NCBI GenBank assembly: GCA_019055375.1
Contig: JAHQIW010003703.1
Span: 62,001-126,000, forward strand
From: Parelaphostrongylus tenuis
Taxonomy: Eukaryota > Nematoda > Chromadorea > Rhabditida > Metastrongylidae
DNA length: 64,000 nucleotides
Direction of reading: 5' to 3'
Of this stretch, positions 12,066 to 23,650 are shown one piece after another. The translations under genes and the position numbers were made by a program. Position 1 is the first letter of the stretch. Each line of letters begins with the position of its first letter. The notes under the pieces were generated by a model, which did no database searches, was not told the DNA's origin, and worked only from the letters and a program-made list of their open reading frames with translations.

Positions 12066-12785
12066 CTAACGACACTGAATGGCGAATAAATGATGCATCC
12101 CTTAAGAGGTGATTATAGGTCCTTAATCTCTTGCTTTGTAAACTGCTGAGCATAATTTTCAAACAAATCGGGAGGCTCTCTTTAATTTAACTTCGTCATC
12201 AACAATCAGTTCATTTTGATCTAATAAAATGTCTTTGGAGAGCTGAAATTGGGTTGCTAATCCCCTTTTTCATATTCGATGACTAACGCTTCGATGACCT
12301 GTCATTATTTCGAGCGCGAATGCATTGCTGTACATGACTAGTCATTTTACAGTCTACAGTCTTAACGAAAGTTATTGTGCCAGTCAATCTGATCTGTTGA
12401 AAGCAACCAGTTTTTGCTATAAGATAGTAAGGATAGTCAAATGTCATCTTTAAGTAATGACAGATCAAACCATCCTTAGTTTCTAATGCTTTCTTGGTTA
12501 CCTGAAAGGCTTTGCAAGGTTATGTCAGGAAATCAAGGAATATCATATGCACGACAAGCATTGCACTCTTTGGTGCTGGGGTTCGCACAACTAGTGAAGG
12601 CGGGCCATCTAAGTATCCAAATATATATCAAACTCCTTCAGGCTACAGAAATTTTCATAGTCTTTTGTGCATACTTTAAACATTGGTGGAAGAATCTAGA
12701 AATGACAATGATAGTTGTTTCTCCTCAACGGCTTGACATCCTGTCATAGTAAATACCTCCAAAGTTTCACCGTTTAGTGTTCAAG

Positions 12786-13989
12786 TACCACGAGAAGAAC
12801 ATCTTGTAAAGTCGGCTGAGACTAGTTTTGCGCACATTCTTCAGCGACAAAGTTTTAGAGCGCTGTACATGCAAACATTAGGGTTCCGTTGAATAATGAG
12901 CTTGTCCCAAAAGGAATTTTTTATAATTTACAAAGCGCGGAAAGTGGCTTTTTTCACAGGTGACGCCAAACACTGGTGCATGACAAGCTATCAATGGAAT
13001 AAAAAAAAATCAGTAAAAATCTTCATGCGGAAAAGTTGCCCGGAAGGGATTTTGTTGGGCTAATCCAATTCGTCCAGTGCCATTCTGCTTGCGCATAAGT
13101 TGCACGGATTACATCTGGGTTGCTATGTTTTGGGAAAAAAAATTTTCTTTGGATTGTTTATACTTCTGAAGTTTTCTGAAACTCATTGAACAGATGACGA
13201 GATAATAATAATTATATATGTCCTATCTGTTCGACTGGCATCGCACAAACGTTAACGAGTGCCAACTTGCCAGGAAAATCGATGTGTCCTTCTTGCATTG
13301 AATTGTTCTGTGGCTACACCTACCTTGTTCAAATGCTGCTTTGCAACTTATACTAAATAAGCAACAAGATTCGTAGTTCGGAGACAACGATAGTTGATCT
13401 CCAATTAGAAATCCTTGATTAATCTTTCAAAGATTGTTTGGCAATTATCTTGCAGGTGTGTCGTATTAAATTTCATCCATCGCATATTGCGGCTTATCGA
13501 AAATATTGTCAAAATACATGTAGTGTTTGTATTCACCATCAAGCGACGGATTCCATGGGCACAGCCTTTCAGAGAGAAAGTACGGTGATCTTCTTCACTG
13601 CCTTATTGTAATTATAAAGTTCTATTCGTATCTCAATTAACAGCTGTTAGGAACATTTGGGCATCAGATTACTCTTACAGTAGATGCTGCCTAGAAAACG
13701 AGAACATGTATGCTCTAAAAAGCGTCATAAAGTTTCTTGATCCTAGTTCCAAATTCTGTACAGTATTTTCCACCTTTTTGAGAGCACAGTAGCAAAGAAC
13801 TACGTGTAATGAACTTCTTACAAAAACTTATCTTCATTAATGCACATCACTGTACCATTTGCAATTCCGCTGTGCACCGCAACTGGAGCTGACCTTAAGA
13901 AAGTTTTCATCCGTCATAGATTAGGTTGACAACTAAGATCTGTTGTATTCCTTTGCTGTCTTTTTTATCGTGTTCAATACTATTATTTA
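12786..13989. other. non-coding block shared by both direct copies
   Basis: No gene recognised. It is conserved with 31,985-33,224; from about 13,200 to 13,900 differences are sparse by eye. It is probably the flank into which the RTE inserted. Confidence 0.5.
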
Positions 13990-14433
13990 CTGGGAACTAT
14001 CACCGAATTCTTTGGACGATTCAGTCGCAGGCTCGCGAAGAAATTATGTCACCGACCGAGAAGAAGTCGTCGTGCTGCTTACGGCGACAACATTCTAAAC
14101 GATATTCTATCAAACGGTGCCTGCCAGATTAAGGGTGATCCAACAGGACCTTAGGAGCTGCTTGTCGGGGGACTCCAGAAGTGCACAGTCTTACCTTCAG
14201 TTACTCAACCCAGAAAATCTAATCGATCGCACTTTCTGCAACGCAGAGGAGCTTCTCGAAAAGGGAACGAAACTGGGGCATTCCTCAAATGCAGCACACT
14301 TAGCTTGGCTGTTATCAAAGACCAGTTGCTGAAGAGTTTTGCAAGAGGATCTACATCGGTAGTGGAAGGACTGTTAGAAGGAAAACAAATAAGATCAGCC
14401 TGGTGGAACGCCGTCGGAGCCTGCGTGATTATA
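13990..14433 (+). pseudogene. RTE retrotransposon ORF, linker part (copy A, 5' piece)
   Basis: Remnant of the polyprotein of an RTE-type non-LTR retrotransposon, covering the linker between endonuclease and reverse transcriptase. Frames joined across stops give blocks such as KKLCHRPRR, DNILNDILSNGACQIK, ELLVGGLQKCT and LVIKDQLL-type sequence. They line up with linker segments of hookworm RTE proteins as I remember the family. The reading breaks off at 14,433, where mariner 2 is inserted in the sequence for SLRDY, and resumes at 15,644. The endonuclease domain is absent. Nested insertion and frameshifts make it non-functional. Family assignment is from established RTE features plus inference. 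Confidence 0.65.
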
Positions 14434-15643
14434 CAGGGTGCGTAAGAAGTTCTGATAATTTCTTCACATACTTCAACAGAAAATATACATAAGCAAAAGA
14501 AATCATTCAACTAGAAGAATAGTGACGTTTACTGGATCAGTAGTCATAATAATTTATTGAGAGGATTATGAGAGCTTCTCGAAACTTCTTCCTTTGTTTT
14601 TCTATCCATTCACATAGTCGCTTGCGAAAATGTCCTACGACTCTCGCACACGTTTCTACCATAATTTTGTCCCAAGCGCTTGTCAAAGCGACTTTGACGC
14701 GTCTACGCTAGAGCAGCTAGTAGCTGAAACTTTCTCCTCTAATATGGACCACAGAGTAAGCCTCTGCTTTTATATCCGATAAGTTTGACGGCCAATCATC
14801 CTTGCCTCAAACTTATCTGGATACAGTTCTCATCAAATGGCATTCGTTACGCGGGGTTAATTGCGCACGAGTTCAGCTCTGTTGAAGCGTAAATCCGTTG
14901 GCACCAAAGTTTTGAGTACTCCAAAGCTCCATTACGCCCCGCAAAAACTTGCTGCTGATAGCTGGCAATTTGATTGCGACGTTTCCGCCAATGAAGACCT
15001 TCTAGTGACGCAAACGTCACCCAGACTTTCACAGAAACCGGGAAACGATTGCAGCCTGTGGGTACCTTTGACAAGCGAGCACCAGCAATTAAAGGTATCA
15101 GTCGGAGAACTTAAAAGCCGTTTTTCTTCCAAATTTCTACCCAGAAAGTGAGCACGAGAGATCTCACAGTTAAAGCTTCAGTTTATTTTCTATGACAAAC
15201 CTTCAAACGCTCCACTCGCTGATGCCAAGTTTCCTGACCCAATTTGTGTATCGATCGCTCGGAATTTTGTTGAACTTAACAACATGTCTTCTGAATGTTT
15301 TTTGGAGTATACGACGTGGTTGGACGACCTTTTCGAGGATGTTGTACAATCCCTCCAGTCTCTATGAAAATTTCACGGCTTTGTAGATACTTGTTGAATT
15401 GAAATGAGTCGATGCTAACAATGTCGAACGTTTTATTCTCGTCATATGTAACTCAAATACTGCGAAACGTTGATTCTCGACCCATAACTCAAGCACAGCT
15501 GAAAATAGACAGATAGATGAACCAGATTCTAAACCAGAATTAAAGAAAAAATTCAGTAAAAGTAACAACTCAACTCAAAAAAATGTTATGTGAATGCTAG
15601 ACTTAGCAAAATACATAATTACCAAAACTTTTTGCGCACCTTG
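14434..15643 (-). mobile_element. mariner-family transposon 2, copy A (nested in RTE)
   Basis: The left end reads TA|CAGGGTGCGTAAGAAG and the right end, on the minus strand, GGTGCGCAAAAAG, giving imperfect inverted ends. The right end in copy B retains a TA duplication (34,816-34,817). It lies inside the RTE reading frame and is present in both direct copies, so insertion predates the duplication. Confidence 0.8.
14576..15485 (-). pseudogene. mariner transposase 2, frameshifted, copy A
   Basis: Decayed transposase beginning at ATG 15,485 (MGRESTF). An N-terminal helix-turn-helix block (KRSTLLASTHFNSTSIYK) parallels the mariner-1 block. The mid-protein block reads VSVKVWVTFAS, the position of the usual 'VMVWxGI' motif, followed by a FNCW..YASTEL-like stretch. 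The C terminus ends in SFEKLS. Stops and frameshifts occur throughout, and I cannot locate an intact catalytic triad. It is related to, but clearly distinct from, mariner 1. The copy at 33,805-34,656 has an internal deletion of about 55 bases near 34,100. Confidence 0.7.
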
Positions 15644-17431
15644 GTGTTCCGTTGCCGGCGCTCATGACCGAAGATGAGATTATGAGAACTTGCCGCCAGA
15701 ATTAATGACGGAAAATTCTACGCTAATCTTTTCCAATTTGTCATCGCTTTCTCGAACACGTAATCCAAACTGAAGAAAGGCTGTCGGTATTCCACCCTTC
15801 GAAGTTTGAGTTATGATAATAAAGCATGAAGAAAGGCACAGCTCCAGGATCCGATAACAACACTGCTGACTTCTGAGAGCTAGAAGCCATATTTACAGTG
15901 TACTTCTCGCAGTACATGAAATCTTATCTTCAAAAGGAAAAAACCCTAGAAAAGTGGAGGACAGTTTTCATAGTATCCTCCAAAAAAAGAAGACCAAAGG
16001 ATTCTTGGTAATTATAGCCCAACTCGCTTGTTTTGACGTACTTTACAAAGCTTTTCACGAATTTTATCCTTTTGCACATATTAGCGACTTTAGATGGGAC
16101 ACAATCAGTTGAGCGAGCAGGATTTCAGCGGGGGATTTTGCTGCGTGGACCAGATCGAAGCCTTGTCGCGGGTCATAGATGTCTGTCGGGAATACCACGC
16201 GCTCTAATTCTAACTTTCATAGACCACAAAAAAAAACCATTTGATGCCGTCAAAACGAACTCAGTTCTATCATGGTATGCCCATCAAGGAGTGTGTCCGT
16301 CCTAATAAGGACTCTATCAGATTGCTAGTGAAGCTGCACCACGAAATTTCTTCGTTCACCTTTCATCTTTTTCATTGGAAAAGATGTTCGACAGAACAAT
16401 ACAATATCACCGAAGATGTTCACCGCCCCACTACAATGGATAATGAAGTTACTCGACTGGGACGAGAATGACATAGGCATTGATGAAAGATCCAATCAGA
16501 CCTTAGTTTCGCAGATGACACGGTTATATTCTCGAAGAGCACCACTGAAGCAGAAACGATACTTAAGGATTTTTGACGAAGCGAGTATAAAGATCGGACT
16601 ACGCACAAGTCGCATGACGACCCAGTTTATGAAAAAGCCAATGGTGCAGTGATGAACAAGTCGAGTTCAATGGTTCTCCGATTACGAAGTCCAACATCTA
16701 CGTGTACTTTGAGCGATCATTGATTGTGGAGGGCAACATGAAGGAGGAACTTGATAGAAGAATGTGGGTAGCTTGTTCCGCATTAGCGCCTCTCAAAGAA
16801 TTCACTGACCAGATAACAGATCCAAAACTAGGCGTTAATTTTTTGACTCAATGGTCCTATCAGAGCTCTACAATACAGTATAGATATGAGTTGATAATTC
16901 GACCACGTCAAGACTGCTGCGGAGGACCCACAGAGCGCTTGGACAATGTCTTATAAAATTCGGTCGTAGCTTATAATATCTGGTTGGTTGAGCAGCTAAG
17001 ATCTCCGAAACGACTGTCACCTTCGCGATCCGGACGAACATACATCGATAGCGAAACAGAGCTGGGTCGGCCAAATATCAAGAGGATTAGACGAAAGATG
17101 AATGAAACGAGCGATAGAGTAGACTACACGAGAACACACCTGACCCGAGCGTGACCATCTACACGTTATTCGGACGTATCTGTGAAAGAATTAAATCAGT
17201 TCTACTCACAGGTGCTGATGTTTCTCAGATCATGGTATGAAACTCGCATCAGCTGCCGTGCTCAAATCAAACCACCACCCATGGACGACAATCGCGAGAA
17301 GAAGACATGAGTGGAAAATGTGCTGGATCCGCGCAATTGGTGAAGACGGACCATCCAATTATTCAAGTAGGAATGAACCGATAATACAACAATATTGTGA
17401 TGGTTGTTACACGTTAGTTTATGCATTTTAA
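15644..17431 (+). pseudogene. RTE reverse transcriptase, 3' piece, copy A
   Basis: Reverse transcriptase of an RTE-type non-LTR retrotransposon. In order: a GTAPGSD block (15,840), an AGFQRG block (16,120), LTFIDHKK..FDAVKT (16,220; first catalytic Asp region), NTISPKMFTAP (16,410), the catalytic FADD box at 16,508-16,519 followed by TVIFSKS, then KEELDRRMWVACSALAPLKE (16,740) and the C-terminal HPWTTIARRRHEWKMCW (17,275), typical of the family's 3' end. Several frameshifts and stops break the frame. From 16,588 on, the sequence is identical to copy B. The element is dead but its catalytic box is still readable. Confidence 0.85.
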
Positions 17432-18496
17432 ACTGATTTGTAGTTTTGACTTACTAATGGTAACCGTTATTGTCGAGCTTTGTCAAGTTCTCATCTTCGA
17501 AAATGCTATCGGCATGGCCATGAACTTGGTAATGGACTGTGTACATAAATTGTATTATTTCAACTTCCTCTCTATAGGATTTTCGCATTCCAGCAGTAAA
17601 GATTACTCCTGGCTTTCATTATAGCTTCTGCAAGTTCATTGCAGTTAATATATTATCTAGTTCCCGTTTTGCTACCCTTTCTTCCTTGTGGCCTATTTTA
17701 TATTAACATTCAAACCTTCAGAATAGACAGCATGGTTGTCAGCAGTTTTTCGAAGAAGTAGTGGCGGACATTAACGGAAAGATTTTCTTGAATAATACAC
17801 GATAATGAGCGTGAAAGGTTACGTCATGAATTCATTTCAAGAAGTTGAGAAGGCCATCAATTTCCTTCAAGTTCTAACTCAGAACAAAAATCTAGTGTGT
17901 CACTTTTTGATATTTGTTCGCATTTACAACTGATCGTAAAATCAGATGGATGTATATTATAGGTTTTCTAGTCTTTCAAGTCTCACGCAAACAATTTGCA
18001 TTTCCCATTTACGTCTTTAGTCTCACATCTCATCTGTTGCAGTGATACTAAAGACTTCACACCGTCGTAACCGAACTCAACTAGATGTACTAATAGGTAG
18101 CTGTCGTTTCTACATTACATGATATTTGTCCATCTAATATAGATTTAATTTTGTTATGCTCTTTCATTGAAGACGAATGCATGACGCATCCTTCAGGGAT
18201 TGATCAATTCGAAATGCTCGCCGTAGCAGGACTTGCTACGCGGGACTTTTTTTTGCTGTGACAAAGCACGTCGCAAACTGTGGTGAAACTTTTTATTGTA
18301 GTAATATCAGCACAAAAGTGCAGTGCGGCGATATGAAGAAGTTAGTAGGAGATAGAGGTGTGGAAGAGATATGAAGGCACATATATGGCATGTAGATAAA
18401 TACAGTGTCTGCAACCGAACTGGTAAAGCAGGAGTGTGAAACATTCTGCGAGAAACGGGCATCATTGACTAACTTGTCGTGCCAAAAATATATGCG
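16588..18496 (+). repeat. near-identity island, copy A
   Basis: These 1,909 bases match 35,763-37,672 with one difference seen by eye, a run of four T versus five T near 17,785. Just upstream (before 16,588) and downstream (after 18,496) substitutions and indels resume at once. The island spans the end of the RTE reverse transcriptase and more than 1 kb of downstream non-coding DNA, so selection on coding sequence cannot explain it. Confidence 0.9.
17432..18496. other. non-coding flank inside near-identity island
   Basis: No gene seen. Includes a short S2-like tail (18,168-18,235, GAATGCATGACGCATCC and AGGGATTGATCAATTC). Identical to copy B apart from one T. Confidence 0.6.
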
Positions 18497-18837
18497 ATTT
18501 ATAGTAAAAAATGATAAGCATAGGATACATGAGATACTGTAGAGACAGGGACTTGTTCAGGGAAATAGGCACAATATGGATACACGCGATAATGTGCAAA
18601 TAGCAAATAATAGTCTCATCACTAGCAAACAATTCGATGCTTTCCAATTTTCAGTCGATGCGGTAACCTCGAGATATTGTTTGAAAAAGCGATGACAACA
18701 AAAGTATACCGTTTAAATCACAAAATTCTTTGATTGAATTCTAATATAACAGCCTCTAGTCTGGCTTACAGAGAAAATCTGTGATTTGATCAGAATAATT
18801 AGGATTTACAAATTTCAGATTTTACTAAATGAAATTA

Positions 18838-18925
18838 GAATGAGATGAAAAATGAAAAAAAAAATGAAAAATGAAATTATGAAATTATTGAAATTATGAA
18901 ATTATGAACAAAATGAAATTATTAA
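18838..18925. repeat. simple repeat of AAATGAAATTATG units
   Basis: Irregular tandem run of ATGAAATT and ATGAAAAA units, with strong purine bias on the plus strand. Absent from copy B, which has a deletion here. Confidence 0.85.
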
Positions 18926-19059
18926 AGAAACAGCTACATCCACTTTGCTAAAATTTTCAATAATATTTTTTATTGATGTCTTCTTCAGGCGAAAACAAAA
19001 ACTTTCAAAAGAATTCGGCCTTCAAAAATGTCAAAATATGACACTTCAGCTGCTCATGA

Positions 19060-19786
19060 ACAAAATCGTCGCCTGAATAGAGAAGATTACGTGAAACCCC
19101 AACAAATGCATCAGATGAAACGAAGAAGAAAATCGTCACAAAATAGATCCGCGTAGCAATTTTTGTCGGAAAAGATTGCACAGGTATGACACTGATGATT
19201 AATTGTCAACAAATGTTTACAGAAATTCGTTGTAAGCGAATTTGAGGAAACGGTTAGGTTTAGCAATGAAAAGCCACGCTTGAATCTTCTTCGCTGTAGT
19301 TGTTTGAATGTCAAACAGATCTTCATCAACGACAGAATGTTAAACGAAATAACCTGTCAAACTGCTAGACTGTGTTTTGTCTTGTGGTAAAAATTGTCTC
19401 CCGCTGAATCTCAGGAACATGATGTTCAAGGAGAGAGGAATGGTTTTCGTTGCTTCATTAACGCTCAAAGGAATGGTTATTTCTGAACCCTCTTATTACG
19501 TCTGTATGGGGCAAAAGGCCAATATGATAAACGATATAGCTTGAGAGTTAAGCAGGAGGTAGAGAGCGCCCTGGAGAGCGGTTAAGATCATTAAAGGTGG
19601 AGTGAAGTAAATGAAGATCCAGATACAAAGTCCACCATTTCGGATATCAGAAACTTCTTCAAGGTCTTTATTAATATGTCTGAAAACTGGGCATCATAAG
19701 CACGACAAAGGATCATTCAGAGTTACAGAACGCGAAGTAGAAAGATGCTAGTCTTTCCTACCGCGTATGAGAGAGGGATCAGAAAC
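19060..19786. other. segment present only in copy A
   Basis: Copy B joins the equivalents of about 19,060 and 19,787 directly. No gene, SINE head or clear terminal repeat is seen, so insertion in A and deletion in B cannot be told apart. Confidence 0.45.
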
Positions 19787-20034
19787 TGCGTCCTACCTTA
19801 AGAAGTGACGCAGGTGCCTGAATGACGTTCTCGTCCAAACCTGCCTCGACCAACTGCTTTGCACCTGTGCAGTTTGGCGCTCCTTTTCATCAAATTTCTC
19901 ATCCGGTTCTTGTGGTTCTATCGGCTTTTTCCAGACTTGTTTTTCTTCTAGACATCCTCAGTAATATTCTGAATAAATTCCTTTTTTTTAGTAATCCTTC
20001 GGTAGCTTGAATCATGTCGATTCCAAAAATGAGT

Positions 20035-20230
20035 CTGGTTTACGAATAGGATTTTTGTACCGCGTTGTAGCAGCCAAAAGAATGTTCGGTTTTGCGCAAC
20101 GTGGCATTGGCGCCAGACCACCACCGTTGCCGGTATGTGAACAGGATTTCATAATATTGCAACCAAGCCGTCGCGCTTTTTCAGGTACTAAACTTGCGCA
20201 ACCAAACTTTTCTTTTGCTGTGCACTAAGA
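20035..20230 (-). other. unidentified open frame conserved between direct copies
   Basis: On the minus strand a frame of about 60 codons stays open in both copies (38,215-38,410 in B). It shares KEKFGCA, LVPE, ARRL, SCSHTGNGGGL, PMPRCAKPNILLAATTRYKN. The plus strand is also open here. I do not recognise the protein. It may belong to an unrecognised transposon, because a mariner-4 fragment follows. Confidence 0.25.
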
Positions 20231-20559
20231 AGTCCTTTTGAAAACCAAGAACATCATTGCAATTACCCTGGATTTAGGTTTTCGAATTGTAGCTAAGAGT
20301 TTGTAAGAAAGACTCTGTTCATGGAGAAATATTTGTGAATTTTCCTAAATTAAGCGATCGAATGACTATCCAAGCATTCGAAACAACCAAAACAATACGT
20401 TTTCCGTGAGAGCTGGAGCTGAAGGAGGACAGCGGAAAAGTTCCGAAATGTAATATCAAGATTATATGACAGGTTAAGGAAAAAGTTCCTTAACATCCGC
20501 AAAAATTCAAATCACATGCTTATCTCCCACAGTATCGATTATTATAAGTTCATGGAACC

Positions 20560-20757
20560 ATCTCAGGAACCTCTTCACAAGAGGCTCTCGGTGCTTTAGA
20601 GGGGAACCCGACATTAATCCATCAAAGCGCGTGCTGTTTTAGCAGGGCAATCCCGATAAGACTAAGAATAACTCTGATGAATTGCAGAGTGTCGACGTCT
20701 CGCCGCGCCCAGCCTATGGCAATTCCAAACAGATCTGGAAGCATGTAAGTCGTTGAA
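20560..20757 (+). pseudogene. mariner-4 transposase fragment, copy A
   Basis: Decayed C-terminal part of a mariner (DD34D-type) transposase. Frames give NPTLI near 20,610, then a region equivalent to FQQDN, and then the sequence jumps to MAIPNRSGS because about 110 bp holding the SPDLAPSDY block are deleted relative to copy B (38,740-39,043). Confidence 0.5.
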
Positions 20758-20845
20758 ACTACGCCAACATGAGCGACACTTTTCTGCTTCTCTGGACAGA
20801 TCTCTTCGTACCAAATTATTATTAAAGAGAAACATAGCTCGACTG
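20757..20845 (+). repeat. short repeat with open frame, copy 1
   Basis: About 85 bases are shared with 23,568-23,650. Both can be read as KLRQHERH..ASLDR.LRTKLLLK, so this is probably a piece of some mobile-element protein; the family is unknown to me. Confidence 0.45.
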
Positions 20846-20934
20846 TTGGTCACTGCAGTGTAGAGGACTTTTATCAGTTGATTTTATTTGACCGTCCATT
20901 GCGGTGATATGGTGTTAAAATAAATCAGATAATG

Positions 20935-21065
20935 TAGAGTGGTGTGCAGAAACAGTTAGCTGGGATAAAAATTCAGATTTCACTCTTTCCGGGAGCGGCA
21001 TCAAACTCAAACCTAGATTAGAATTCCCGTTGTAGCGAATGTTGTTGCACATCACTCTATATTTT
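20935..21065 (-). mobile_element. SINE S3 remnant
   Basis: Carries the family flanks: TGCGGTGATATGGTGTT ahead of it, TAGAGTGGTGTGCAGAAAC at one end and TTGCACATCACTCTATA at the other. The internal promoter boxes are eroded. Confidence 0.5.
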
Positions 21066-21069
21066 TGGG

Positions 21070-22319
21070 CTCATTATATAACTATGAGGTAAAAAACATC
21101 CTTACAAAGATGAAACAACCAATGGACAGTCACAATAACGGCAGTCTGGTTCGAATGTTATGTTCGAAGCTCATAAGGTTCGTCTGAAGGTATTTTGCAT
21201 CATCATCACTATGCTTCAGAGAATTCCACATTACTTTGCACATTCATAGTCATTACAGTCATTTTATAAATCAGAAAATGTGATATGGTCGAGATATGAC
21301 TGCAAACTCATTACCACTTTTGAATGTCAATGCCAAGTGAGAAAGTTGTTGCCATCTTTATCAACCAGTTGTGATTTGATGGCGAATTTTCCTCGACGGA
21401 GAATGCCTGCAATAAAGCAGTATTTCCTTGATTCAATTTTACTGGAATAAGTCAGCTCATTTGTTCATTGTTGCCTATGTGAAATGTTGAAGTTCACTAC
21501 TAACCCTCTGGGGATATTTCGGGTTTTAAGGTGTATGTGTGAATTCGATATGCCGCGCTGTAGTCTTTAAGTAGTAAAATTCCATGACAAGACGAAATTG
21601 AGATACTCGATGAATGTGTCTGTAAACATTGAAAGAGACAGTGTAAACTTTTAAAATAAATTAAGAAATCGTTCATTGCAGGTGACGCATAAGATAGACC
21701 CTTTTGAATATTCTTTTCCTCTGATCGAATTGTTCTAGAAGATTGTCTTGCGATTAAATGTGATCTGTGTGCTGCCCAGCGTGAATTTTTCTGAAGTCAC
21801 TATAAATAGAGCAGGTCGTTTACCTCAAATTCTTCACACCTTCTCACTGGACGGAAAAGCCGAGGCGGAGCCTGTACTGAATCTTTTCCATCACACGGAA
21901 ATTCGCTCCACGTGCTGCACCTAGAATGCAATACCAGTACAAAACAATTGACCCCTTCGACTGTAGTAGTCAAAATGAAATACAATGAGTTGGTCTGTCT
22001 CCAAGTAAATTAATGTTGAAAATGGATCAAATTCTAGACTAGATCATGGGCAAGAGTCATCACGTTTTAAGCACCCCAAAGGCTTCTTTTTTATTGGCTG
22101 CGAGATTTTCTGGATGTCAGACGACGATGTGCAGAAAGACGTTTATTACTTTTGTTAAGCTTCCCAGGCGTAGAAGGAGCTTGACGTTTATACTTAGTAC
22201 GGTAGGTAACAGTGAACCGCGCACCACAGATCACTATTGCCCCAGCATGAAATGGTCGCAAGGTTACAAATCTCCTTCTGTCCCACAAGGACTAACAAAT
22301 GTTAGGTGAGGTGACAATC
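21070..22319. other. no gene recognised
   Basis: Short overlapping frames only. The last part (22,040-22,319) may be leader sequence of the RTE relic that follows. Confidence 0.35.
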
Positions 22320-23530
22320 TCAAAAAGGTTCCCGCTAGGCTGACCTCGTAGGTGCTGGAAACAGCTGTTCAGCAATTTCTGCTTTACTACCTCAGACGCT
22401 GTATGCTCCCGTCTACGAAGTCAGGCGATGACACCACCGGCAAGGGCAACCAGATGTGGAGCTGGAGAGACATGACTGATAACGGACGAAACGGGAGCAC
22501 CCACGGTGTGACATGGAGGCTGCTTTTTGCATTGTAATATTAGAACAACCTCCCAAGCATCGAATTACATCCTTTTTTTGCCGCTTCTGGGCACGCCAGG
22601 TTTTATGTGATCATCGCCCTACTGAAACAAAAGTCGAAAACCGACAAACGATCTTTGAATGACGGAATGTCTTCATTCGTGAGGAATCGTTTTTACATGG
22701 AATTGTCGAAAGCTTCGGCTTTGTCATAAACCCATTCGCCTCCAGTCCATGCATTTCGCCAAAAAACCCTACTACCGCGTACAGTATTGTATGTCCCCAA
22801 CTCCGTCGCCACAGCAAACCAGCATTCTCATAAGCTACAAATCAACTTGCACATCTGAGGAGAGCAAAATGGAGTCGCATGCAATAAATTGGGTGGGATG
22901 ATCAAGAAGAAAAAGTTAGTCTACAAATTTGTTGTTCAAATTATTAATGCCAGATTGAGAACAGCCAATGCAAATAAACACAGGGTAGGGAAATCCGAAA
23001 TGGGAGTACGAAATGAGAATGTATATAGTTGCAGAACTTTCGTTCGTAGCACGTCCCTTCTATGAAAACCCATTTTTCGAGAGAAAAAACCGAGTCGTGG
23101 GGAAGTCCTGACGACACGGTTCACGTGGAAGCCAATAATGTTCTCAGAAACAGAGAATGGAATGTTCTCAATAGAGCCCTTTTCCCATACGACTGGCAGA
23201 TAAAAGATGCCTCAGTTGAAGATTGCATGCTCTTTCTTATGTGCTCAAAACTGAGGCCGAGCTAGCATCAACTCCTCAAACAAGACGTTCATATCGCAAT
23301 ACCATTGAAAAGGCAATCGATTTGAAGAGCGATGTTGTGCTAAGAACCGTATCGTTGGGAAATGCTGCTGTCGAAACTTGTAGAAATTGACTCAAAATTT
23401 GACACATATGACTGAAGGGATTACGATTATCCAAGATTACGGATTGAACAAGCTCTTCAAAGAGCAGACCAGTTGAGCAACACATTACGGTCATCATAGT
23501 CAATAGTAGGTTACGCCTTCGAGTGAACAT
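22320..23530 (+). pseudogene. RTE retrotransposon endonuclease relic
   Basis: Remnant of the 5' half of an RTE-type retrotransposon on the plus strand. Frames joined across stops show FGFVINP (22,720), KFVVQIINARL (22,925; the position of the family's KFVVGDFNARL, with the catalytic Asp-Phe-Asn altered to Ile-Ile-Asn), KSEMGVRNEN (22,990), and further on FSREKTESWGSP in place of the RRWTWESP block. After 23,150 the linker region is barely recognisable. The altered endonuclease motif and many frameshifts mean it is dead. It belongs to the same group as the split element at 14-17 kb, from memory of hookworm RTE proteins. Confidence 0.6.
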
Positions 23531-23567
23531 TCATGCTTTATGGGTACTTACAAATTTTGTTTAGATA

Positions 23568-23650
23568 TACTACGCCAACATGAGCGACACCTTTTTGCTT
23601 CTCTGGACAGATGTCTTCGTACCAAATTGTTATTGAAGGCACACATAGTA
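23568..23650 (+). repeat. short repeat with open frame, copy 2
   Basis: Direct repeat of 20,757-20,845, with the same frame (RQHERHLFASLDRCLRTKLL). Confidence 0.45.

Larger units (their letters stand above)
103..12785 (+). repeat. left arm of large inverted duplication
   Basis: The reverse complement of this segment is found at 45,330-53,843. Matching anchors read by eye: 103-400 with 53,540-53,843; 3,416-3,703 with 49,779-50,066; 4,092-4,352 with 49,140-49,410; 5,430-5,545 with 47,960-48,065; the mariner at 9.3-10.4 kb with 46,853-47,975; and 12,707-12,785 with 45,330-45,415. Left 5,560-9,300 and most of 11,640-12,700 have no right-arm counterpart. Identity by eye is roughly 90% with many small indels, so this is not a very recent event. 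Confidence 0.85.
9225..20757 (+). repeat. direct duplication, copy A
   Basis: Repeated in the same orientation at about 27,285-39,043. The order of parts is shared: mariner 1, TA microsatellite, SINEs, non-coding block, RTE 5' part, mariner 2, RTE 3' part, conserved frame, mariner-4 fragment. The offset is about 18.06 kb at the first mariner, 19.2 kb in the RTE (a Penelope-like insertion in copy B) and 18.2 kb near 20 kb (deletions in copy B). Divergence varies strongly along the repeat. Confidence 0.9.

Noticed and set aside
13140..18500. CRISPR array, bacterial operon or phage genes
   Set aside because: No regular short repeats with spacers, no ribosome-binding sites and no prokaryotic gene density anywhere in the window. 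Repeats are eukaryotic transposons.
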